Below, piece by piece: positions 6,249-12,709 of a stretch of DNA of 16,106 nucleotides; within the stretch, counting starts at the first letter, position 1; every line of letters starts with the position of its first letter. The notes under the pieces were generated by a model. That model worked only from the letters and a program-made list of their open reading frames with translations, made no database searches and was not told the DNA's origin. Source of the DNA: Gammaproteobacteria bacterium (GTDB taxonomy: Bacteria; Pseudomonadota; Gammaproteobacteria; UBA9214); the NCBI GenBank assembly GCA_003454335.1, contig DMKK01000205.1, positions 1 to 16,106 of the forward strand. The letters run 5' to 3'. The position numbers and the translations under genes are program-made.

Positions 6249-6554
6249 ATGATAAGCGGAGTTACAACCCTGCCTGATACCGAAGTGACCTGTGCAGCTT
6301 GCGATGCCTGTTGTTGCCGTCTGGAAGTGATGCTCATTACCGATACCGGGGTGCCCGAAAATTATATTGAGGTAGACAAGTGGGGCGGGATGACCATGGC
6401 CAGACTGGATGATGGCTGGTGTTCCGCCCTGGATAGAAATACCATGCTTTGTATGATTTATGAGAAACGGCCGAAGGTTTGCCGTGACTTCGAGATGGGT
6501 GGATACGAGTGTATTTCCGAGCGAGGCATGGGGAGAGTGTATGGAATCTCTTGA
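6249..6554 (+). CDS. YkgJ-family cysteine cluster protein
   Basis: A 101-residue cytosolic protein with the metal or cluster-binding cysteine pattern of the YkgJ family (formerly UPF0153). The N-terminal group is Cys15, Cys18, Cys21, Cys22 and Cys23; a later group is Cys58, Cys68, Cys78 and Cys88, with the typical stretch EKRPKVCRDFE. The family is thought to bind zinc or iron-sulfur; function is unknown. Three adjacent cysteines (21-23) are one more than the usual pair. The start is supported by AAGGTG at 6239-6244. The 3' end overlaps the chorismate mutase gene by 14 nt, so the two are probably co-translated. Confidence 0.85.
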   Translation: MISGVTTLPDTEVTCAACDACCCRLEVMLITDTGVPENYIEVDKWGGMTMARLDDGWCSALDRNTMLCMIYEKRPKVCRDFEMGGYECISERGMGRVYGIS

Positions 6555-6819
6555 AGAAATGAGAAAGAGTATCGACAATATTGATAACGCAATAGTTGCC
6601 ATGTTTGCGGAACGATTCAAGGTTACCAACCGCGTCGGGTGCTATAAAGCAGAACATAAATTACCATCTAAAGACCCGGCTAGAGAAGCAGTGCAGTATG
6701 AAAGAATCACTGTTCTCGCGCAGCAATATGGTCTGGATCCCGAGTTTGCTAAATCATACCTGGCTGCAGTAATAGAGCGTGTTGTTCAAAATCATGAGAA
6801 ACTAGCGGTTGATCTTTAG
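6541..6819 (+). CDS. Monofunctional chorismate mutase, AroQ (type II) fold
   Basis: Converts chorismate to prephenate, the branch step to phenylalanine and tyrosine. At 92 residues it is a stand-alone, all-helical AroQ domain without a dehydratase or dehydrogenase fusion and without a signal peptide. Active-site residues line up with those of the E. coli PheA mutase domain at a constant offset of three: Arg8, Arg25, Lys36, Asp45, Arg48 and Glu49. The position matching Gln88 seems to be His85. The start is fixed by GGGAG at 6531-6535, 5 nt from the ATG; the first codons lie inside the end of the YkgJ gene. GC content is about 42 percent by hand count, clearly lower than most of the window, which may mean a different origin. 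Confidence 0.88.
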   Translation: MESLEEMRKSIDNIDNAIVAMFAERFKVTNRVGCYKAEHKLPSKDPAREAVQYERITVLAQQYGLDPEFAKSYLAAVIERVVQNHEKLAVDL

Positions 6820-6855
6820 TAAAGGACGTTTTGTACAGGAAAAACAGGATGCCGC

Positions 6856-7272
6856 ATGCAGCCAAGAATAAGTATGGTTACTCTGGGCGTAAGGGATTTG
6901 GAAAGATCCATCAAATTCTACAAAGAAGGTTTGGGCTTTCCTCAAATGGAATCCTCGCCCGCAGTTGCCTTCTTCACTCTTAACGGCAGTTGGCTGGGTT
7001 TGTACGGTCGCGAATCCCTTGCAGAGGATGCCTCTGTTTCATCTGAGGGGAGTGGCTATAACGAGTTCGCCCTTGCACATAATGTGGCATCAGCAACCGA
7101 AGTCGATCAAATAATCGGGCAAGCCGTGTCTGCGGGGGCAACGCTTTCTAAAGCGGCGCAGAAAACCTCCTGGGGCGGGTACTCCGGCTACTTTAAAGAC
7201 CCGGACGGACACCTGTGGGAAATCGCTCACAACCCCTTCTTCTGGGTTGGTCCTGAAGATGAAGAGGCATAA
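6856..7272 (+). CDS. VOC-superfamily (glyoxalase/dioxygenase fold) protein
   Basis: A 138-residue protein with the paired beta-alpha-beta-beta-beta units of the vicinal oxygen chelate fold. The first unit opens with VTLGVRDLERSIKFYKEGLGF (near 8-28) and the second ends with the diagnostic DPDGHLWEIAHNPF, whose Glu is a usual metal ligand. The first-strand His common in glyoxalase I is absent, so this is not a classical lactoylglutathione lyase. Substrate is unknown. A weak AGGA lies about 6 nt upstream of the ATG. It sits 36 nt after the chorismate mutase gene and 32 nt before glk with no terminator between, so it may be co-transcribed with both. Its base composition resembles the chorismate mutase gene more than glk. 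Confidence 0.85.
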   Translation: MQPRISMVTLGVRDLERSIKFYKEGLGFPQMESSPAVAFFTLNGSWLGLYGRESLAEDASVSSEGSGYNEFALAHNVASATEVDQIIGQAVSAGATLSKAAQKTSWGGYSGYFKDPDGHLWEIAHNPFFWVGPEDEEA

Positions 7273-7304
7273 AAAGGCAAGGGACTGGCTGGAGGTGAGC
7301 GGAC

Positions 7305-8342
7305 ATGGCGAACCGGAAAATACGCGTTCTTGCAGGTGATATTGGCGGTACCAAGACCCGGCTCGCTGTATTTGATGTGTCTGGTGATGTGTCTGGTGAT
7401 GTCATGGGTGAGGTCACGGACACTGTGCTGCAGATGGTTGCGGAAGAGGTCTATCCCAGTCGCGACTACCAGACGTTTGCCGAGATTGTCCAGTTGTTCA
7501 TGGACCGTCATCGGTGTGGCTGTGAGTCCGCCTGTTTTGGTGTGGCGGGACCGGTCAGAAACGGGGTGGCCACAACCACCAATCTTCCCTGGCGACTGGT
7601 TGCCAGCGAACTTGCGGAAGAACTGGAAGTCACGCAAGTGGCGTTGTTGAATGACCTCGAGGCCAATGCCTGGGGTATTCAGACACTGGCAACCGATGAT
7701 CTTTGTGTGCTGCAGGATGGCGCTCAGGATCTGGCAGGGAATGCGGCAGTCATTGCGGCGGGCACTGGTCTGGGAGAGGCCGGTATGTACCGGGATGGCC
7801 GGCGCTATCGGCCTTTTGCTACGGAAGGCGGGCACACGAATTTCTGCCCTGCCAATGAGTTGGAATACGCGTTGTTTTGCTTTCTGCTCGGGCAGTTTGC
7901 ACACGTAAGCTGGGAGCGCGTATTGTCGGGCCCGGGCCTCGTGAACATACACACATTCTTGCGGGCATATCGCAGTAGCGAGGCACCCGGCTGGCTTACC
8001 GAATCCCTGTATTCGGGAGACCCTGCTGCGGTGATATCACAGGCGGCACTGCAGGAACGGGACGAGATCTGTATCGAGGCGCTTGATCTGTTTGTACATT
8101 TCTATGGTGTCGAGGCCGGTAATCTGGCGCTTAAAATGATGGCAAGCGGAGGTGTTTACCTGGGAGGAGGTATTGCTCCAAAGATCATTGAGAAGTTGCA
8201 GGGAGAGCTGTTCATGCAGGGCTTCAGGTCCAAGGGTCGTATGCAATATCTGCTGGAGTCAATGCCGGTACAGGTGATACTGAATGACAGAACGGCACTC
8301 TATGGGCCGGCTGTATTCGGGGCATTGTCCGTTAGTGATTGA
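7305..8342 (+). CDS. glk: Glucokinase (bacterial Glk family)
   Basis: ATP-dependent phosphorylation of free glucose to glucose-6-phosphate in the cytosol. The 345 residues carry the phosphate-binding motif GDIGGTKTRLAVF (11-23), the catalytic aspartate Asp117 in LLNDLEANAWG, the adenosine-side GTGLGEAG motif, and the sugar-binding EGGH (174-177) followed by NELEYAL. The C-terminal ASGGVYLGGGIAPK is also typical. The start is supported by GGAGGT at 7291-7296, 8 nt upstream. Near the N-terminus a 12-bp unit is repeated in tandem (7374-7397), giving Asp-Val-Ser-Gly twice in a surface turn after the first strands; it keeps the frame. Next to zwf, glgP and glgX, the likely job is to rescue glucose freed during glycogen breakdown. 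There is no visible terminator before zwf. Confidence 0.94.
   Translation: MANRKIRVLAGDIGGTKTRLAVFDVSGDVSGDVMGEVTDTVLQMVAEEVYPSRDYQTFAEIVQLFMDRHRCGCESACFGVAGPVRNGVATTTNLPWRLVASELAEELEVTQVALLNDLEANAWGIQTLATDDLCVLQDGAQDLAGNAAVIAAGTGLGEAGMYRDGRRYRPFATEGGHTNFCPANELEYALFCFLLGQFAHVSWERVLSGPGLVNIHTFLRAYRSSEAPGWLTESLYSGDPAAVISQAALQERDEICIEALDLFVHFYGVEAGNLALKMMASGGVYLGGGIAPKIIEKLQGELFMQGFRSKGRMQYLLESMPVQVILNDRTALYGPAVFGALSVSD
7374..7402 (+). repeat. In-frame 12-bp tandem repeat in glk
   Basis: GATGTGTCTGGT occurs at 7374-7385 and again at 7386-7397, followed by a third partial copy (GATGT, 7398-7402). It encodes repeated Asp-Val-Ser-Gly. The pattern is consistent with replication slippage, and copy-number change would preserve the frame. 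Confidence 0.85.
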
Positions 8343-8434
8343 GGCTGAACTGTCGTAATTCAGGTTATTATTCGCATGGCGATTATGGACACCCCTGGCT
8401 CCGCATGTTTATAAGTTATTGATATTAAAAATAA

Positions 8435-8456
8435 CCGTCATGAAATGGTCATAAAG
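8435..8456 (+). promoter_or_regulatory. Pho-box-like direct repeat upstream of zwf
   Basis: CCGTCAT (8435-8441), an A-rich 4-nt spacer, then TGGTCAT (8446-8452) and AAAG follow the 7+4 layout of PhoB sites (consensus CTGTCAT). They match six and five of seven bases. The distance to the candidate -10 (17 bp) is larger than usual unless a third weak repeat follows. The assignment is tentative. Confidence 0.3.
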
Positions 8457-8470
8457 TTACCACGTTGGTT

Positions 8471-8479
8471 TGGTATAGT
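8471..8479 (+). promoter_or_regulatory. Possible extended -10 promoter of zwf
   Basis: TGG followed by TATAGT (8474-8479) fits an extended -10 box, 41 bp before the zwf ATG. There is no good -35 at 17 bp, consistent with either an extended -10 or an activator-dependent promoter. An AT-rich stretch (8411-8434) lies upstream. Confidence 0.4.
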
Positions 8480-8520
8480 GACTCTACCGCACGGGTTACT
8501 ACGAGGAAACGCTACCAGAT

Positions 8521-10074
8521 ATGTCTGCTACTGCATCGCAAACTTCATCCGTCGAAATGGCGCCACCGCATATTATGGTGATATTTGGTGCCAGCGGGGA
8601 CCTGAACCGGCGCAAGCTGATCCCGGCGATTTATTCCCTGTACCGTGACGGGCTGTTGCCTGAACAGTTCACGGTGCTTGGTCTGGATCGCCAGGAGCTG
8701 GATGACGAGGCCTTCCGGGAACGGCTGGACGGTGACTGCCGTGAATTTCTCGGCACAGACCCGGATGCTGTTGCCTGGCAGAGCACCTTGCAATCGGTGT
8801 ATCACATGACCGTGGATGTTACCGATCCGGACATGTACCCGCGGCTGGCAGAGCGGCTTGCCGAAATGACCGGTGCTGGCGGGCTGGTCCCGAATTTCCT
8901 GTTTTACCTTGCCACGCTACCGCGTTTCTTTGCCGGTATCACGGCCGGCCTGGGCCGTGTCGGCCTGCTTGACGAAGCTGGCGGAAACTGGCGGCGGGTG
9001 ATTGTCGAGAAGCCCTTTGGTCATGACCTGCAGTCGGCGCGTGATATGAACCGGCAATTGCACGAGGTGATGGGTGAGCACCAGATCTACCGTATCGACC
9101 ATTATCTTGGCAAGGAAACGGTGCAGAATATCCTGGCGTTTCGCTTTGCCAACAGCACCATCGAGCCGATCTGGAACCGCCAGTACATCGACCATGTACA
9201 AATCACGGTAGCGGAGTCCATCGGCGTGGGGGGGCGTGGCCGTTACTACGACCAGTCCGGTGCATTGCGCGACATGATCCCGAATCACCTGCTGGCGGTA
9301 CTGTCGATCGTTGCCATGGAGCCATCCAATTCCTTTAATGCCGATGCCATCCGCGATGAACAAACCAAGGTGCTGCGTGCCATTCAGCCGTTCAGCCATG
9401 ACGAGGTGCTGACCTCGACGGTGCGGGGCCAGTACGGCCCCGGCATGCAGGCTGATGGCACACATATTCCCGGTTATCGCGAGGAGGCTGAAGTTGCACC
9501 CGATTCAAAAACGGAAACCTATGCTGCCATGAAACTCATGATCGACACCTGGCGCTGGGCCGGAGTGCCTTTCTACCTGCGTACCGGCAAACGTCTGCCT
9601 GGCCGCTACACCGAGGTTGTTATTCAGTACAAGCACGCGCCGAACATCATGTTCCGGGACTCGTTGCTAAAGCGCGAGAATGTCCCGCCCAATACACTGG
9701 TGCTGCGACTGCAACCGGATGAAGGGATCGGCATGAATTTCAATGCCAAGATACCGGGGCATGCCCTGAACCTTGGCACGGTGCAGATGAACTTCCGCTA
9801 CGATGATTATTTTGAACATGCGCCTGCGACCGGTTACGAGACCCTGCTGCACGACTGCATGACCGGTGATGCCACGCTGTTCAAGCGGGCCGACAACATC
9901 GAAGCCGGCTGGGAACTGGTCGATCCGGTGATGGAAGTATGGTCGGCATTGCCGGTACATGACTTCCCCAACTATGCGGCCGGTACCTGGGGACCAGCGG
10001 CAGGCGAACAGTTGCTGGCGCGTGACGGCCGTGTTTGGCATGCTTGCGAGGCTTGCCGCGCGGATGTCACATGA
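8521..10074 (+). CDS. zwf: Glucose-6-phosphate 1-dehydrogenase
   Basis: Oxidises glucose-6-phosphate to 6-phosphogluconolactone with NAD(P)+, the entry to the oxidative pentose phosphate and Entner-Doudoroff routes. Its 517 residues include the coenzyme-binding GASGDLNRRKL (near 22-32), the EKPFGHDL segment, the active-site RIDHYLGKE (191-199, with His194 and Lys198), and the catalytic base His256 in DMIPNHLL. The C-terminal half has the expected beta-sheet dimer domain. The ATG at 8521 has a GAGGA at 8503-8507, but 13 nt away, longer than optimal. Later ATGs at 8557 or 8575 would still keep the whole fold, so the start is moderately certain. Unlike many genomes, no pgl, edd or eda follows; glgP lies 130 nt downstream. 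Confidence 0.95.
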   Translation: MSATASQTSSVEMAPPHIMVIFGASGDLNRRKLIPAIYSLYRDGLLPEQFTVLGLDRQELDDEAFRERLDGDCREFLGTDPDAVAWQSTLQSVYHMTVDVTDPDMYPRLAERLAEMTGAGGLVPNFLFYLATLPRFFAGITAGLGRVGLLDEAGGNWRRVIVEKPFGHDLQSARDMNRQLHEVMGEHQIYRIDHYLGKETVQNILAFRFANSTIEPIWNRQYIDHVQITVAESIGVGGRGRYYDQSGALRDMIPNHLLAVLSIVAMEPSNSFNADAIRDEQTKVLRAIQPFSHDEVLTSTVRGQYGPGMQADGTHIPGYREEAEVAPDSKTETYAAMKLMIDTWRWAGVPFYLRTGKRLPGRYTEVVIQYKHAPNIMFRDSLLKRENVPPNTLVLRLQPDEGIGMNFNAKIPGHALNLGTVQMNFRYDDYFEHAPATGYETLLHDCMTGDATLFKRADNIEAGWELVDPVMEVWSALPVHDFPNYAAGTWGPAAGEQLLARDGRVWHACEACRADVT

Positions 10075-10204
10075 TGCTGACCCGCAACCGGCCGTTACCG
10101 GGTGGCGACGCGGCCCGCTGGCATGTCCTGCCGGTCGCACGCATACATGGACAGACTGGCGTTGACGTCTATATTGGTAAAGTAGCAGAGACAGGGGTAG
10201 CAGC

Positions 10205-12694
10205 ATGAATATTCGTACCGGCTTCGAGGTGGAGGAAATCCGCCAGGCCTTTCTGAACAATCTGTTTTACGTACAGGCAAAGACCTGCCGGACGGCGACG
10301 CTGAATGACCGCTACCTGGCGCTGGCCTATACCGTGCGCGACCGGATGCTGGAACGCTGGATGAAATCCGTCGATTCCTATTTCAGTAATGACGTGCGCG
10401 TGGTCAGTTACCTGTCGGCGGAATTCCTGCCCGGGCCACATCTTGCCAATAACATGATCAACCTGGGTATCTGTGATGCTGTCGAGCAGGCCATGCAGGG
10501 ACTCGATATTGATGTCCATACGCTGTTCGAGCAGGAGGAAGAACCGGGACTGGGTAATGGCGGGCTGGGTCGGCTTGCTGCCTGTTATATGGATTCACTG
10601 GCGACCCGGGAGATCCCGGCCATCGGTTACGGTATTCGCTACGAGTTCGGCATCTTCGATCAGCAGTTGCAGGATGGCTGGCAGATTGAAAGGACCGACC
10701 ACTGGTTGCAACTGGGCAACCCCTGGGAGATCCCCCGGCCGGAGAATACCTTCGAGGTCAAGCTGGGCGGTCATACGGAACAGTACACAAACGATGCCGG
10801 GCGCCGGCAGGTTAGCTGGACCCCGGACCGGGTCGTCAAGGGGATGGCCTATGACACACCGATCACCGGCTTTCGTGTGGGCACGATAGCGCTGCTGCGC
10901 TTGTGGAAGGCCGAGGCGCCCCGCCGTTTCCGTTTCGGAATATTCAATAAGGGTGATTACTATGGTGCCGTCGAGGACAATGTCATCGCCACCAATCTCA
11001 CCAGGATTCTGTACCCGAATGACGAGCCGGAGCAGGGCAAGCAGTTGCGGCTCGAACAGCAGTATTTTTTCGTATCCTGCTCACTGCAGGATATGATCCG
11101 TGTGCACCTCCGTTATGGACGCAGCCTGCATGATTTTGCAAAGTACTGGGCCGGGCAGTTGAACGATACCCACCCGTCGGTGGCTATTGCCGAATTGCTA
11201 CGGCTGCTGGTTGATGAGCACGGCATGGATCGGGATGAAGCCTGGGAGATTACCCGCAGCACCTTTGCCTATACCAACCACACGCTGTTGCCCGAGGCGC
11301 TGGAGACCTGGCCGGTGTCGCTGTTTGCCCGGGTGCTGCCGCGCCACCTGGAGATCATCTATGAAATCAATCAGCGCCTGCTGGCGGATGTGGAGCGTCG
11401 CTATCCCGGTGACAAGAAACGTATTGCGCGCATGTCTCTGATCGATGAGAACAATGGTCGTCGTATCCGCATGGCCAATCTTGCCTGTGCAGGCAGCCAC
11501 AGCATCAATGGCGTGGCCGAACTGCACACACGACTCCTCAAAAAGTACACCCTGAATGACTTTAATGAAATGTACCCGGAGAAGTTCCTGAATATCACCA
11601 ATGGCGTGACACCGCGGCGCTGGCTGGCCCTGTGTAACCGCAACCTGGCGACCCTGATCGCCGATCGTATCGGCATGGACTGGGTGTCAGACCTGGAGCA
11701 ACTGCGCAAGCTCGAGGCGTTTGTGGATGATGCGGAATTTCGTGCGCAGTGGTGGCAGGTCAAGCAGGACAAGAAACGTGAACAGCTAGCCTTTATTCAG
11801 CAACGGACCGGCATCGTGGTCGATCCTGACAGCCTGTTTGATGTGCAGGTGAAGCGCATCCACGAGTACAAGCGACAGCATCTGAATGTCATGCATATTA
11901 TTACCCTGTATCAGAGAATCAGGGAAAATCCTGCCATCGATATTCAGCCGCGTACCTTTATCTTCGGCGGCAAGGCCGCCCCCGGGTACACCATGGCGAA
12001 GCTGATAATCAAACTTATTACTTCCGTTGCAGATGTCGTCAACAATGACCCGCTGGTCGCAGACCGGCTGAAGGTGGTATTTATTCCCAATTTCAACGTC
12101 AAGACGGGGCACCATATTTACCCGATGGCAGATCTGTCGGAACAGATTTCCACGGCTGGCAAGGAGGCGTCGGGTACCGGTAATATGAAATTTGCCATGA
12201 ATGGTGCGCTCACTATCGGTACGCTGGACGGGGCGAATATCGAGATTCGTGAGGAGGTCGGGGAGGAAAACTTTTTTCTGTTCGGTGCAACTGCCGCGGA
12301 GATACGCCAGCTGAAGGCCGCGGGCTATCACCCGGGAGATTGCTTTAGCCAGGACGAAGAGTTGCACCAGGTGATTGATGCGCTACGCTCCGGTGTATTC
12401 TCGAACGGAGATACGGAACTGTTCAGGCCGCTGGTTGATTCTTTGCTGCAGCACGACGAGTACCTGCTGCTGCATGATTACCGTTCCTACATCCGCTGTC
12501 AGGAAAAGGTCAGCCGGCATTATGCCGACCGTGATGCCTGGCTGCGCAGTTCGATCCTGAATACCGCGCGTATCGGCAAGTTTTCCTCTGACCGCGCAAT
12601 CAGGCAATATTGCGAGGAGGTCTGGAAGGTCAAGCCGGTGCCGGCCAGCGCCGACATCAGGATAAAAGACTGCGGGAAAAAGGAATCCGCCTGA
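10205..12694 (+). CDS. glgP: Glycogen/alpha-glucan phosphorylase
   Basis: Phosphorolytic cleavage of alpha-1,4-glucan ends to glucose-1-phosphate (GT35 family, pyridoxal-phosphate dependent). The protein has 829 residues, the normal length. The cofactor lysine is Lys662 in GTGNMKFAMNGALTIGTLDGAN, preceded by DLSEQISTAGKEAS. Other signatures are EEPGLGNGGLGRLAACYMDS, QLNDTHPS, NHTLLPEALE, the nucleophile-side NITNGVTPRRW, and VKRIHEYKRQ. The ATG is supported by AGGGG at 10193-10197, 7 nt upstream. It precedes glgX by 15 nt, so the two form a glycogen-degrading operon. The 130-nt gap after zwf has no clear terminator or promoter, so read-through from zwf is possible. Confidence 0.96.
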   Translation: MNIRTGFEVEEIRQAFLNNLFYVQAKTCRTATLNDRYLALAYTVRDRMLERWMKSVDSYFSNDVRVVSYLSAEFLPGPHLANNMINLGICDAVEQAMQGLDIDVHTLFEQEEEPGLGNGGLGRLAACYMDSLATREIPAIGYGIRYEFGIFDQQLQDGWQIERTDHWLQLGNPWEIPRPENTFEVKLGGHTEQYTNDAGRRQVSWTPDRVVKGMAYDTPITGFRVGTIALLRLWKAEAPRRFRFGIFNKGDYYGAVEDNVIATNLTRILYPNDEPEQGKQLRLEQQYFFVSCSLQDMIRVHLRYGRSLHDFAKYWAGQLNDTHPSVAIAELLRLLVDEHGMDRDEAWEITRSTFAYTNHTLLPEALETWPVSLFARVLPRHLEIIYEINQRLLADVERRYPGDKKRIARMSLIDENNGRRIRMANLACAGSHSINGVAELHTRLLKKYTLNDFNEMYPEKFLNITNGVTPRRWLALCNRNLATLIADRIGMDWVSDLEQLRKLEAFVDDAEFRAQWWQVKQDKKREQLAFIQQRTGIVVDPDSLFDVQVKRIHEYKRQHLNVMHIITLYQRIRENPAIDIQPRTFIFGGKAAPGYTMAKLIIKLITSVADVVNNDPLVADRLKVVFIPNFNVKTGHHIYPMADLSEQISTAGKEASGTGNMKFAMNGALTIGTLDGANIEIREEVGEENFFLFGATAAEIRQLKAAGYHPGDCFSQDEELHQVIDALRSGVFSNGDTELFRPLVDSLLQHDEYLLLHDYRSYIRCQEKVSRHYADRDAWLRSSILNTARIGKFSSDRAIRQYCEEVWKVKPVPASADIRIKDCGKKESA

Positions 12695-12709
12695 TAGTTA
12701 TCTTGCCCA

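Noticed and set aside
10075..10204. Promoter for glgP (TTGACG at 10162-10167)
   Set aside because: A fair -35-like hexamer, but no -10 hexamer occurs at 15-19 bp. I list no promoter in this 130-bp gap and see no terminator there either.
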